Positions 7,957 to 18,295 are shown, counted from the stretch's first letter. The stretch is DNA of 64,000 nt from an uncultured Collinsella sp. (GCA_958436995.1 CAUBMI010000002.1:13558-77557), one strand, 5' to 3'. Translations and numbers: made by a program. The notes: a model not told the origin generated them from the letters alone.

Positions 7957-9452
7957 GAGTTTCTCCTTTGGGACGTGTCGCTAGCGTTAAGCGGAATGGA
8001 TACCGTAAGCGTAAAGGGCGGGGTGGCGTGGACCTCTAGGCTGCCACCCAGATCTTGCGCGACATGCCTCATACCTGGGATACCCGTTCCCTCGCGATAC
8101 GATACGGGGGCCGGGGACCCGTCGTTAGAAATCGTCATGTGCGCGACGGCGTCAGCATCCGTCCTCTCCTGCCACAAGCGCACATGGACCCGATGCGCCT
8201 GCGCATGCTTGGTGGCGTTGGTCGAGGCCTCGCGGATAATCTGCAAAAAGGCAGCGGCGACACGCGCGTCCTCAGGCAGCGCACCCTCAACATCGATCTG
8301 CACGCTCACCAGGCCAAAAGCATGGACGATATCGCCCAGTTGCTCTGCCGGTTCGGTGTCGCCCCCGCTGCGCAGATCGGCAGCGATTGAGCGCAGCAGC
8401 GGGTCGATCTGCTCGAGCGACTCGTCGTCCAAGCGCCCCTCCTCCAAATAGCGATGAAGGATTGATAGGCGCTGGCCGATCACATCGTGAACGCGGGTGC
8501 GCATGCGCAGATAGGCCGCATTGTCGGCAACTTTTTTGACTTCTTCGATCTGGGCCTGGAGCTCTTGGCCCGCAAGCTCAAGCAGGTGATTGGCCTGCGC
8601 CAGGCGGTCATGCGCATGCGCATACTCTGTCACGTCCAGACCGATTATGCGCTCGAACGAACGGCCCGAGACCATAACGTCATCGCACACAAACAGGCGA
8701 ATCTCGGCGGGAGAAACCTCGACCACCGCACGCGCCTCACCAAAGCGGTCCAGGTTGATCCGCACGCGGTTCTTACCGCCTTCGGGCATTTGCATGCTGA
8801 GCTTGCGCAGGTCGTTCCATGTACCGCTCATATCGCCTAGGTCGGTGGGCATATGAAGCTCCGCCAGGTTTTTGCGCATGCAGCGGTTCATGAGCAGTGG
8901 ACGGCCCCTCGAGTCCAGATACAGGATGCCCACGGGAATCACGTTGATGGTTTCAATCGTCGAGAACGCGGTGATATCCTCTTGGCGGTTACGGACGTCC
9001 ATCAAGAGCGCCGCGACGGAACGGAACAGGAAGAACGCTCCCTCTGCGATAAGGACAACGGCCCACACCGAGCCCATGGCAAAAACCACCGGCGGTGTCA
9101 CGGCGCCAACAAGCAGCAGCTCGGCCAGCATGACAGGGCGACGATAGCGCACCATAAGGACCACGCCATAGGCAAAGATCGCGGCATTGAGCCACAGCAC
9201 TCCGCCCATTGCCCTGGCGCAAACGTCAAGCGGCGCCACCAGATACGAGCCAGACGACGCGAATAAGATGAGCGCCGAAATCATCAGGTGAAGCACAAGG
9301 CTCGTCTCGTAGGCGCAAATCACCTTACGGTTATAGGACGAGCGGCGCGATGCGATGAGCGGGACGTGGATCATCTGCAGACACGCAGCCAGGGCAAAGA
9401 CAACATCGAGCGCAACGATTTGGGGAAGGATGAACGAAATCTGCATCGTCAC
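7953..9452 (-). CDS. membrane sensor histidine kinase
   Basis: A 499-residue kinase with about five membrane helices in residues 8-150, a PAS-like segment at about 165-275, a dimerisation helix with the phosphoacceptor motif RVHDVIGQRL (His322), and an ATPase domain with the N box (REASTNATKHA) and G box (GTGIPGM). This is the NarX/LiaS-like class that pairs with LuxR-type regulators, and such a regulator follows with a 4-nt overlap. The gene itself overlaps the upstream 627-residue membrane protein by 4 nt. The N-terminal membrane region is unlike a classical periplasmic sensor and may detect a signal in or near the membrane. Confidence 0.9.
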   Translation of the reverse strand: MTMQISFILPQIVALDVVFALAACLQMIHVPLIASRRSSYNRKVICAYETSLVLHLMISALILFASSGSYLVAPLDVCARAMGGVLWLNAAIFAYGVVLMVRYRRPVMLAELLLVGAVTPPVVFAMGSVWAVVLIAEGAFFLFRSVAALLMDVRNRQEDITAFSTIETINVIPVGILYLDSRGRPLLMNRCMRKNLAELHMPTDLGDMSGTWNDLRKLSMQMPEGGKNRVRINLDRFGEARAVVEVSPAEIRLFVCDDVMVSGRSFERIIGLDVTEYAHAHDRLAQANHLLELAGQELQAQIEEVKKVADNAAYLRMRTRVHDVIGQRLSILHRYLEEGRLDDESLEQIDPLLRSIAADLRSGGDTEPAEQLGDIVHAFGLVSVQIDVEGALPEDARVAAAFLQIIREASTNATKHAQAHRVHVRLWQERTDADAVAHMTISNDGSPAPVSYREGTGIPGMRHVAQDLGGSLEVHATPPFTLTVSIPLNASDTSQRRNS

Positions 9453-11332
9453 TCACCCGCCCTCGGCATCAAGACGATCATGCGCAGCTGGCCGGGCTCG
9501 CCCTCAAGGCGGTATGCCACGTTGCGCCCTTGCAGAGCGCTTTCGAGCTCTTGCGCAGCGGGCGTCTGCGAAAGATCTTCATCATCGTTGGAAAAAAGCG
9601 TGGCGCGCAGCTCGACACTGCACCGGTCATGGTCGCCCAAGTGATACATAAGCGCCGGATGGTCGGTGGTGTAGGCAAAAAACGCAAAGTCATACACGCA
9701 GTCGTACAGGGCGCTTACCGTACTGGCGTGCATCGGGCGCCGTATGGCGATAATCGAGGCGCAATCGACATCGATGGTGCGTAGGTCACTTGCAAGCTCG
9801 TTGGCAATGAGCTGAATGCGGTCGCGATCAAAGCCGCTCTCCCCGTGCTGCGCCAGCGTGAGCGACCCCTTGCGCTTGCAATAGGCGACGAGCATCTTGG
9901 CGCGCTGCAGCATGCGGTAACGCTCGTGTGAAGACGCCTCGTCGGTCAACGGTGGCAGCGAGCTCAGCAGGTCGTACATCTCTTCGAACGCGCGGGCAAG
10001 CGCCTGGTCCACGTCTTGGACCAGCAAGGTCTCGGCCTCTTGATCTGCCAAATGTGTCTTAAGGTCGTAGTCGGCGGCAAGCAGCTCATTTTGGCGTTGC
10101 AGCTCCATGCGACGATGCGCCAGTTCGCGATTGAGTTCGTTGAGCTCCGAGACGTCCTGGGCAAGGAGAGCCGATCCACCCAGCAGCGGAAAGGCGCGAT
10201 ACATTACATCGGGATCGGACGCCACGGCAAAGGCGTGAGCGTGCCCGTGCTCTTGGACCCGCAACTCCTCACGCACGCCTACCGGCATTGGCTTTGACAC
10301 CGGCGTGACATAGACTTCCTGCAGGTCACGCGTTAGAACTTTGAGGTCAAGCGGCAAGGTGCCGAAAATACCGGCGATATCGTGGTACGACGGGATGACA
10401 CCGCAATCGAGACAGATTTCCATCGCCACCACGCACAGGACGCAGTAGACAAGTGAAAAATTAAGCCTCCATGCCCAGGGCACACGCAGCGCATATGAAA
10501 TGGCAAAGAACGCGCCGCCCAATAGGACAAGCGCGGCCGTGCCCGAGAAACGCTGAATACGAAAAGACGAGGACCGTCCTACCAAGATAAAAAAGGCAAC
10601 GAAGTTAAAGGCTGTCCATACCAGAACGGTACCGTAGCCCCAACCATATGTGTAATCGTTGCTCCAGGTTCCACTCGATCGATCGAAATGGAAGACCTGC
10701 TGATGAACATCGTTAGTAAGCACAAAGCTGATAAGCAGGACAGCCATGACCCACAAAACGGTGCGGTACCGACGCCCCATACGATGCTGTTCCAAACCCG
10801 CGAGGCGCAGACCGCACAGCTGGTAGATCAGCGGAATGAGCGTCATGGGCACGTAGTACAGGTACCACAGCACGGTGGCATAGAACGGCGTGAACGACTT
10901 ATATTTGAGGATGACCTCGATCATCCACAGGGCACAAATGGCGGCGATGGCAACAAGGCGGCGGCGCAAGACGTAGTCCAAGCAGCGTAGGTACGCCAAC
11001 ACACCCCAGATTGAAAATGCAATTGCGGCGACAAGCAGCGGGAGAGAGCTCGAGTGGACGAGCGCATCCACGACCTCTTCGGACACCTCGCTATAGGCGG
11101 GCACGGTGTTGGAAAGCTTGGGGTCGGAGGCGAACAGTGCCGGCAAGACTGCCAAAAGCATAAGGAACAGCGCGGTAATGGCGCCGGCGATAACAAAGAC
11201 GCGGTGGCGATACACGCCATGCGATATGCCAACAAGGAATCGCGGCATGGCGAAGAGCCTGCCGCCCCTGGGATCCGCCACGGGTGCGGATCGGGCGGCC
11301 GCGTGGCCGATATGTCGCTCGCAGGTACCCAT
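9449..11332 (-). CDS. multi-pass membrane protein related to sensor kinases, no visible kinase core
   Basis: A 627-residue protein with about eight membrane helices in residues 45-320 (7TM-sensor-like), then a cytoplasmic part with a coiled-coil stretch at about 405-450 and a C-terminal domain resembling a histidine-kinase core in layout. I see no phosphoacceptor-His motif and no N or G box, so it is probably catalytically dead. It starts the operon with the kinase and regulator (4-nt overlap) and may be a signal receptor or a kinase partner. The start is uncertain: the ATG at 11332 has no ribosome-binding site, and a second ATG at 11248 (MPRFLV) is possible. Confidence 0.75.
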   Translation of the reverse strand: MGTCERHIGHAAARSAPVADPRGGRLFAMPRFLVGISHGVYRHRVFVIAGAITALFLMLLAVLPALFASDPKLSNTVPAYSEVSEEVVDALVHSSSLPLLVAAIAFSIWGVLAYLRCLDYVLRRRLVAIAAICALWMIEVILKYKSFTPFYATVLWYLYYVPMTLIPLIYQLCGLRLAGLEQHRMGRRYRTVLWVMAVLLISFVLTNDVHQQVFHFDRSSGTWSNDYTYGWGYGTVLVWTAFNFVAFFILVGRSSSFRIQRFSGTAALVLLGGAFFAISYALRVPWAWRLNFSLVYCVLCVVAMEICLDCGVIPSYHDIAGIFGTLPLDLKVLTRDLQEVYVTPVSKPMPVGVREELRVQEHGHAHAFAVASDPDVMYRAFPLLGGSALLAQDVSELNELNRELAHRRMELQRQNELLAADYDLKTHLADQEAETLLVQDVDQALARAFEEMYDLLSSLPPLTDEASSHERYRMLQRAKMLVAYCKRKGSLTLAQHGESGFDRDRIQLIANELASDLRTIDVDCASIIAIRRPMHASTVSALYDCVYDFAFFAYTTDHPALMYHLGDHDRCSVELRATLFSNDDEDLSQTPAAQELESALQGRNVAYRLEGEPGQLRMIVLMPRAGE

Positions 11333-11403
11333 AGTGCTTTTAGTGTACCGACAGGCGGGCCCAAAAAGCGGGCCACATGTCCCAAAATCCGCCGACGGCG
11401 AGG

Positions 11404-11590
11404 GACGTCGCCAGCGACTAGTCGTTTAAGAACGTCCCCAATGACTAAGACAAAACGAGCGAGGATTTTTGGACGCCCAAATGGCGAGAGTGGATAATCT
11501 CCCACTTTGAGCCCACAAACAGGCTAAAAACGGGAGATTATCCACTCTCATTCTGCGGGCGCTCATTTAAGTACGTCCCCAATGAGTGCT
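11404..11590. repeat. palindromic intergenic repeat, copy 2, plus degenerate GGGGAC palindrome
   Basis: In the 341-nt gap 11333-11673. Positions 11404-11448 hold a degenerate version of the palindrome seen intact at 45423-45480 (AAGAACGTCCCCAATGACTA). From about 11454 the sequence matches the repeat at 2640-2813: an inverted repeat with perfect 18-nt arms at 11486-11503 and 11532-11549, then half of the second palindrome (CATTTAAGTACGTCCCCAAT) at 11563-11582, whose left arm is missing here. The gap also contains the terminator at 11606-11644. Confidence 0.8.
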
Positions 11591-11605
11591 TTCACTTCTT
11601 TTAAC

Positions 11606-11644
11606 AAAACGCCCGGCGGGCATTAACTGCTCGCCGGGCGTTTT
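11606..11644. terminator. bidirectional intrinsic terminator
   Basis: AAAACGCCCGGCG at 11606-11618 pairs with CGCCGGGCGTTTT at 11632-11644. The A-tract and T-tract on the two sides allow it to work in both directions. It lies just downstream of the 6-phospho-beta-glucosidase gene read on the minus strand. Confidence 0.9.
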
Positions 11645-11673
11645 GGTTAGGAGGCTATGGTTGTTGGGAAGCC

Positions 11674-13107
<1,434 letters not shown>

Positions 13108-13140
13108 TCAATCCTTTCACACGCTGTTTGTCGTGGTTTC

Positions 13141-13169
13141 AGTATCCCCGTAAGCAGCGCGCTACTCAA
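13141..13169 (-). promoter_or_regulatory. sigma70-type promoter of the GH1 gene
   Basis: Reading the minus strand, TTGAGT at 13169-13164 and GATACT at 13146-13141 are separated by exactly 17 nt and lie about 37 nt before the start codon, giving a short leader with AAAGGA as ribosome-binding site. Confidence 0.6.
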
Positions 13170-13247
13170 CGGCAACGACGCAGGCCGACACTTCTTTTCG
13201 CACACGGCGGCCCGGCAGCCGCCCCTGCCTGACACTTTCTGATACCG

Positions 13248-13300
13248 CCGCCCCAAACCACCACAAAGGGGACAGGCACCTTTGTGGTGGTTTGGGGCGG
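13248..13300. repeat. CCACCAC-AAAGG long perfect palindrome
   Basis: Perfect 22-bp inverted repeat: arms 13248-13269 and 13279-13300, 9-nt loop GGACAGGCA. A sister element with the same core (CCACCACGAAGG, loop with GTGCCTGTCCC) lies at 34024-34060. In both copies the loop carries the GGACAG/CTGTCC word. It lies in the 345-nt gap 13105-13449 and on the minus strand would follow the cupin-like gene, so it may end that transcript. Confidence 0.8.
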
Positions 13301-13304
13301 TTTG

Positions 13305-13359
13305 TCTCGATCTGTAACAGGTAGGCAGCCAAAACCGGGCTTGGTGTTACAGATCGAGA
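13305..13359. repeat. TCTCGATCTGTAACA palindromic repeat, unit A
   Basis: A perfect 15-nt inverted repeat: TCTCGATCTGTAACA at 13305-13319 and its complement at 13345-13359, with a 25-nt middle containing CCAAAACCGGG. The same unit type occurs at 13385-13441 and in a four-unit cluster at 63584-63884. Confidence 0.85.
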
Positions 13360-13384
13360 TTTTCGGGCAGCCCCCCCGCAGTTT

Positions 13385-13441
13385 GTCTAAATCTGTAACA
13401 GGTAGAGACGATTTAGCCCGCTAGATGTTACAAATCGAGAC
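13385..13441. repeat. TCTAAATCTGTAACA palindromic repeat, unit B
   Basis: A second, less perfect unit of the same family, ending 8 nt before the stop codon end of the cupin-like gene. Arms GTCTAAATCTGTAACA and TGTTACAAATCGAGAC differ from perfect complementarity at three positions; total length 57 nt, as in most units near 63.7 kb. Confidence 0.8.
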
Positions 13442-13449
13442 GGAAGATG

Positions 13450-14094
13450 CTAGTCACAGGCGATGTCGAGGTTCTTGCCGACGAGGCCCACGTAGCCGCC
13501 TTCGGCTGCCTTGGGGCTGTCGGCGTGGCAGAGGACCCACTTGTCGGCCTTCCAGTAGCAGTAGCTGTCACCGGCGGCAGGCATGTCGGCTGCGGCCTCG
13601 GGGCGCGGGCCATTGGTGCCCGCCGGCAGCGCCACCATCACCTGGAAGCCGCCGTCGTCGACCATGCAGGGCGTGTAGTGGAGCGTGGTGTTGAAGACTT
13701 CGACGACCGTACCCGCCGGCACGCGGAACGCCTTGACGCACGCGGTGTCGAGCTTGCCGTCCTCGATCTCCCAGCGATGCGCCACGAGCAGGATAAAGTC
13801 GCGGGCGCCCAGGTTAAACTCGCTGGCGCGGTGATACTCCAGGCAGTTGAGCTGCGTGTTGTGGCCGTTGCACCAGCCCAGCTGGAAGGGACGGCCGCCG
13901 TACATGAGAAAGCCCAGCTTATCGGCATCCTTGACGCCCTCGAGCTCCGGCGCGCTTGCTACGTACTTGCTGCCCTCGGGGATGGGCGTGGCAGAGAGCG
14001 CCTCGAGCACGGGCGACGTGAGCACGGACGGAACGTCATCCCAAACGTTGCCATAGGATTTGAACTCGGGATCGTTGACAGAATAGATGTGCAT
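13450..14094 (-). CDS. cupin-like protein, probably DUF4867 family
   Basis: A 214-residue protein rich in beta strands. The segment GGRPFQLGWCNGHNTQLNCLEYHRASEFNLG, described here by its parts (GWCNGH, LEYH, SEFN) at about residues 68-97, resembles a cupin metal site, and the overall pattern fits the DUF4867 family found beside sugar-utilisation genes; the assignment is moderate. The ATG at 14094 is chosen because AGGAG lies just upstream, which removes 12 residues from the longest frame. It is the last gene of the run antiterminator, EIIBC, esterase, cupin and may act on the sugar or aglycone released there. Catalysis unknown. Confidence 0.7.
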   Translation of the reverse strand: MHIYSVNDPEFKSYGNVWDDVPSVLTSPVLEALSATPIPEGSKYVASAPELEGVKDADKLGFLMYGGRPFQLGWCNGHNTQLNCLEYHRASEFNLGARDFILLVAHRWEIEDGKLDTACVKAFRVPAGTVVEVFNTTLHYTPCMVDDGGFQVMVALPAGTNGPRPEAAADMPAAGDSYCYWKADKWVLCHADSPKAAEGGYVGLVGKNLDIACD

Positions 14095-14217
14095 GTTCGC
14101 TCCTGTTCGTTTATGTGACAGTATGAACATTCTAGAACATCATTCATCCACGACCACGATCAATACCGAAAACATTGCATGACGAAATCACCCGCTCAAA
14201 AAGCGACATGCAGCTTC

Positions 14218-15198
14218 CTAGTCGAGATAATCTTTAAGAAACTCAATAACGCTCATACACCAGTAGTCGGTCTCCGGCGCATGGGGCTTCATCAATGCGT
14301 GCCCCCCTTCTGAATACATGACTCCCTCATGGTGTACTCCAGCTGCATCCAGAGCATCGACCATCTTTTCATAATTGTCGGGCGATACAATATCATCGTC
14401 AGCGCATTGCCAAAGATATGTCGGAGGATACTGCTCCCACACATGCTGATTAATACAGAAATCATCGAGCGAGTCGCGACCAGCCCCGCCGCACACCGAA
14501 TCAAGAAATCTATTGTCTGATGCGTTCTCAAAGCCACGAAGATCAATCGGTGCATAACACAGGACCAAGGCTTTGGGTGCCTCGCATCCGTAGGACGCAA
14601 ATCCCTTGTTGTCCGTCCCCCACTCGGCAGTTAAATGCGCACCAGCAGAAAAGCCGATAACTGCATAACTTTTTGCGACATTAAATTTCGCTGAATTCTC
14701 GAAGACAAAACGGACAGCTCGATTTAAATCGTCGATTGGACGCGGCATCAAAGGCTCGACCCTCACCCTGTATGACAGCACGAACACGTTATAGCCCGCA
14801 TCGTTGAGCTCGGGGGCAACGGGAAAGCCTTCCATTTGATGACAAACCCTCTGATAACCTCCGCCCGAAACCGCAATGATAAAGGGAGCCCCGGGTCTCC
14901 CGGGAAAGAAGAACAGTTTCGTGTTGCGTCGAGTCGGATCACGGATGCAGTCGGCTTCATCCCATATATCGTAGGCAACTTGCCTCCCGTCATCCACGAG
15001 CTCGACAATCCGATTCAATCCACGCAAAACGCGAGTAGTTTCATATGGATTAGCATCAGAATTCATATGAGACACGATGGGTTTATTCCACATGCGCTCC
15101 CAAGTTGAAGGCCGGCAAAGCATAAGGTGCTCGCCAAAGCCAGCGAACTCAGGAAGGAGCGCGATTTCGCCAAACGTCATATCGGCTGTAATTGTCAT
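14218..15198 (-). CDS. alpha/beta-hydrolase, acetyl-esterase-like
   Basis: A 326-residue esterase of the Aes/BD-FAE type. Nucleophile Ser184 is in GFSAGAH, His300 in EGGHAL, and an Asp at about 267-269 (CADDDIV) completes the triad. The oxyanion motif reads SGGGY (111-115) where the family usually has HGGG. It follows the PTS EIIBC gene after 105 nt and probably removes acyl groups from imported glycosides before or after phosphorylation; this is inferred from context. The gene is noticeably less GC-rich than the flanking regions, as are the EIIBC and antiterminator genes. Confidence 0.85.
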   Translation of the reverse strand: MTITADMTFGEIALLPEFAGFGEHLMLCRPSTWERMWNKPIVSHMNSDANPYETTRVLRGLNRIVELVDDGRQVAYDIWDEADCIRDPTRRNTKLFFFPGRPGAPFIIAVSGGGYQRVCHQMEGFPVAPELNDAGYNVFVLSYRVRVEPLMPRPIDDLNRAVRFVFENSAKFNVAKSYAVIGFSAGAHLTAEWGTDNKGFASYGCEAPKALVLCYAPIDLRGFENASDNRFLDSVCGGAGRDSLDDFCINQHVWEQYPPTYLWQCADDDIVSPDNYEKMVDALDAAGVHHEGVMYSEGGHALMKPHAPETDYWCMSVIEFLKDYLD

Positions 15199-15303
15199 AG
15201 CTAGTCACTCCAAAAATGAGGGTGGGCTCGCGTGAATCAACGGCAAGCCCACCACATGCAATCTGCCGCGGGGTTTTCGGCAGCTTACATCCCAAATAAT
15301 TGT

Positions 15304-16674
15304 CTACTCCACTACTGCCTCTTCATCAGGGCGATACAGGATGTAAACGAGAACGAAGTTAAGAATTAAACCGACGACATTGCAAAGAATTGCGCCGATG
15401 AGGCTGCTCATATCACCAGAAGGATCCATATAACCGGGGAAGCTAAAAATGCCGCTCGACGTCATAACGAACGTACAGGTGTTGAAAATCGCCGGGATAA
15501 CAGCACTGATTGCTCCGGCGACCATGGAAGCGATAATGATCTTCTTGTGCTCCAAGATGATGCCGTACAGCGCCGGTTCCGTAATCCCGAAAAAGCCCGT
15601 AATGGCACAGCTGAACCCAAGACTCTTTTCACTCGGGTCCTTCGAGCGGAGGGCAAACGCCAAACAAGCGCCGACAACACCCATGCTGCAGCAGAGAAGT
15701 CCAAGGATAGGATCGGAGCCGACGGTCATAATATTGTTGATGGAAAGCACGATCAGGGCCCAATGGAGTCCAAGGGGGATCATAACGAGACCGAATATCG
15801 GCCCGAGAATAACGCCGCAAAGGACGGGGCTGAACTGATAGACCGCCAGCACTGCAGTCGCAAGCAAAGAGCTCGCCTGCTGAATAACGGGGCCGATCAC
15901 AAGGAGCGAGACGGGGGCGGCAACAGCAACCGTCAGGAACGGGACGAGCGCAAATGCCACAACATCGGGAAGAACCGCCCGCAGCCACTTATTAAGAACG
16001 GATGCGAACCAAGCCGCCACGATAGCAGGAAACACCGTGGAGGAATAGCTCACCATTGTGAACTTCATGCCGAGCAAATCCAGCGCATCGCCCGCTCCGG
16101 CCGCAGCAACGAAAGTCGGATAAATCAGGATTGCACCGAGTACCGCACCGATATATCGATCGGTTCCAAAGAACTGAGCAGCAGATGATCCGACAAGAAC
16201 GGGCAGAAAATACATGCAGGCATTTCCCATGCCGTACAGCAGAGTGTATATTCCGCTCTCGGCGGAAACAGCACCCGCCGTCGTCAGAATACTAAGGACG
16301 GCGTTTATCATTCCGCATGCGATCAAGGCAGGAAGAACGGGCATCATGATGCCGCTGATGAGCTTCATTAGCTTTCCCAGACAGCCCTTAGTCTCTCCTT
16401 CGCTTGCCTCGGAATCTCCGGCATCAATCCCGGTTTCCTTGGCAACGATTTCATAGACCTTATCGACCTTAGGTCCCACAATCACCTGATATTGCCCCGC
16501 GGAATGGCGAATGTCGATCACGCCATCAATCGCCTTGACTTTTGCATCGTCTACGATGCTTTCGTCCTTAAGGTTGAACCTTAAACGAGTCATGCAGTGA
16601 GCTACAAATGTAACGTTGTCTGCGCCGCCCACCATCTCGAGAATCTCGGCAGCGAGCTTGGTTGTATCTGCCAT
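15304..16674 (-). CDS. PTS EIIBC transporter, glucose/beta-glucoside family
   Basis: A 456-residue sugar permease of the phosphotransferase system. The EIIB domain occupies residues 1-85 with the phosphocysteine Cys27 in AHCMTRLRF. A linker leads to the EIIC domain (about 100-440, around ten membrane helices) with the family signature GITEPALYG at about 363-371. There is no EIIA domain, so phosphate must come from another protein. The ATG at 16674 (MADTTK) is preferred, with GGGAG upstream; two in-frame ATGs further out lack a proper site. It lies directly downstream of a BglG-type antiterminator, so its expression should depend on its own substrate. Confidence 0.9.
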   Translation of the reverse strand: MADTTKLAAEILEMVGGADNVTFVAHCMTRLRFNLKDESIVDDAKVKAIDGVIDIRHSAGQYQVIVGPKVDKVYEIVAKETGIDAGDSEASEGETKGCLGKLMKLISGIMMPVLPALIACGMINAVLSILTTAGAVSAESGIYTLLYGMGNACMYFLPVLVGSSAAQFFGTDRYIGAVLGAILIYPTFVAAAGAGDALDLLGMKFTMVSYSSTVFPAIVAAWFASVLNKWLRAVLPDVVAFALVPFLTVAVAAPVSLLVIGPVIQQASSLLATAVLAVYQFSPVLCGVILGPIFGLVMIPLGLHWALIVLSINNIMTVGSDPILGLLCCSMGVVGACLAFALRSKDPSEKSLGFSCAITGFFGITEPALYGIILEHKKIIIASMVAGAISAVIPAIFNTCTFVMTSSGIFSFPGYMDPSGDMSSLIGAILCNVVGLILNFVLVYILYRPDEEAVVE

Positions 16675-16742
16675 AAATACCATTTCTCCCATGTTGAGTT
16701 TTATATGTAACCATCAGCAAAGCGCGCGCCTTTGCCAACTAA

Positions 16743-17582
16743 TTACCTTGTTTTCGATGCAATTCGATTGATGTGCATCATGAGGTAGAGTCTTTCTTCG
16801 TCTATAAGTTCCCGCCCCGTCAGTCGGCTGAGAACAGAAGCAATATCATCGGCGCACATTGATGCCACCGGATATTCTTTTTTGAGCGAGAGGTACATCT
16901 TGCGGTTGTCGCTCACGATGCTTTCGCCAGAGTTCAACCTATTGAATAAGTACTGAAGATGGGTTGCGAACCTTGCGTAATCGAAACCTTCCCGATCAAC
17001 TTGAATGCCAAGCCGATTTTCAACAGCAACGGTTGACTCCTCCAGAACACGATCGTAGATATCCGCGCTAAACTCTTTAACTACTTCGCATGAGTCCGAA
17101 TCGGCCATGTTATTGATAAACGCCATGGCAATTCCAACTGCCTCATGAGCTGGAAGCCTAACGTTAAGACGTTTCCTGATTATCTTAAGTGCATACTCGC
17201 CGATTCTAAATTCGACGGGATATTGTTGGCGGACATCAAACGATAAAGGCATGCGGACAACGATATTTTGCTCTTTGCGCTTAACCGCATACGCGATATG
17301 GTCCGCAAGGATAAACGGCAAATTAGGGCTCACCTCATAAGACAGCAAACCTGTCGACATATCAATAACATCCGAGGTAAGCTCGAGAAGCTCGTCGGGG
17401 ACCTCGTCAACGAGAGCGATGTAGCGAGAGCTAACGTTATAAAACGTTCGTTGAATCTCCGAAAGAGGGACCTCGTCTCCGACATTCTTAAACCCCAGAC
17501 CACGGCCGAATGCAACCAACTGTCTGCCATTTCCATCGACGCAGAGGACAGCGCTGGTATTAATTCGTTTAACAATTTCCAT
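16743..17582 (-). CDS. BglG/LicT-type transcription antiterminator
   Basis: A 279-residue RNA-binding regulator: CAT domain at 1-55, PRD1 at about 65-170 and PRD2 at about 172-279. All four regulatory histidines are present: His95, His146, His208 and His270. When the sugar is available it should bind an RNA antiterminator in its leader and stop the terminator from forming; such a structure lies at 17597-17686. The PTS EIIBC gene follows after 68 nt. The ribosome-binding region is an unusual run of nine G residues 6 nt before the ATG, a possible slippage site. Confidence 0.92.
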   Translation of the reverse strand: MEIVKRINTSAVLCVDGNGRQLVAFGRGLGFKNVGDEVPLSEIQRTFYNVSSRYIALVDEVPDELLELTSDVIDMSTGLLSYEVSPNLPFILADHIAYAVKRKEQNIVVRMPLSFDVRQQYPVEFRIGEYALKIIRKRLNVRLPAHEAVGIAMAFINNMADSDSCEVVKEFSADIYDRVLEESTVAVENRLGIQVDREGFDYARFATHLQYLFNRLNSGESIVSDNRKMYLSLKKEYPVASMCADDIASVLSRLTGRELIDEERLYLMMHINRIASKTR

Positions 17583-17596
17583 GTGTCCCCCCCCCT

Positions 17597-17686
17597 AAAC
17601 AGAACAAGGCTCCCGAAGCAGAATCCGACAATCAATGTCGACAGATGCTGCTTCAGGAGCCTTGCCTGAATATCACTCTGAGGACT
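17597..17686 (-). promoter_or_regulatory. LicT/BglG-type RNA antiterminator and leader terminator
   Basis: On the minus strand, 17686-17656 holds a sequence like a ribonucleic antiterminator, ending in CAGGCAAGGCTCC, close to the usual GCAGGCAAAACC. Its 3' end overlaps the 5' arm of a 60-nt hairpin (17664-17605) whose 17-bp outer stem has one mismatch and is followed by TTCTGTTT. The overlap is the expected arrangement: binding of the antiterminator would block the terminator. Confidence 0.7.
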
Positions 17687-17784
17687 AGTTTAAGCGAGCT
17701 AGTGCTAATGACCTCGAATAAACACTTCTAAACAGTTAAACGGTCGATATCTCCGTGTGAACGGTTTGGAGGCAGAGGGCGGCC

Positions 17785-18273
17785 CTATGCCTGCTGATAG
17801 TGCAGGTGCTTCTCGTCGATATCGGCCAGGTCGCGGTCGAGATAACGACGCGCAAGCCAGTTGGCCATGGGGAGGTTCTGGTCCAGGTAGTTGCCGCACT
17901 CCTCGGGAGCAGCGCCGGGGATATCGCCCTCAAAGCCAGCAACAAACTCGAACAGCTCACGCACAAGCGGCAAGATTTCCTCGCTCGTCAGCTCACCAAA
18001 AACGACGAGGTAAAAGCCCGTGCGGCAGCCCATGGGCCCAAAGTAGACGATACGGCTCGACCACTCGGCATGGTTGCGAAGGAAGGTGGCGCCCAGATGC
18101 TCAATGGTGTGGCACTCGGCCGTGTTCATGACTGGCTCCTTGTTGGGCGTGGTCAGGCGCAGGTCAAAGGTGGTGACGGCGGCGCCGGTCGCCGGATCGC
18201 GGTCGATGCGGCTCACATACACGCCGGGCTCAAGCAGCAGATGGTCAACGGAAAAACTTGCAATGCGCTCCAT
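17785..18273 (-). CDS. luxS: S-ribosylhomocysteine lyase LuxS
   Basis: A 162-residue enzyme that splits S-ribosylhomocysteine into homocysteine and DPD, the precursor of autoinducer-2, in the activated methyl cycle. The metal ligands His55 and His59 are in HTIEH and Cys126 is in EECGNY; the catalytic Cys83 is in PMGCRTGFY. Length matches the family. It stands alone between the beta-glucoside operon and the kinase/transketolase operon; no pfs or metK is nearby. GAGAGGAA precedes the ATG. Confidence 0.97.
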   Translation of the reverse strand: MERIASFSVDHLLLEPGVYVSRIDRDPATGAAVTTFDLRLTTPNKEPVMNTAECHTIEHLGATFLRNHAEWSSRIVYFGPMGCRTGFYLVVFGELTSEEILPLVRELFEFVAGFEGDIPGAAPEECGNYLDQNLPMANWLARRYLDRDLADIDEKHLHYQQA

Positions 18274-18295
18274 GGCAGTTCCTCTCGGTAGTCAA

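Noticed and set aside
10921..11505. Long minus-strand frame running through the palindromic repeat into the membrane-protein gene
   Set aside because: It overlaps the 627-residue protein in another frame, and its first part is simply the translated repeat element; no ribosome site.
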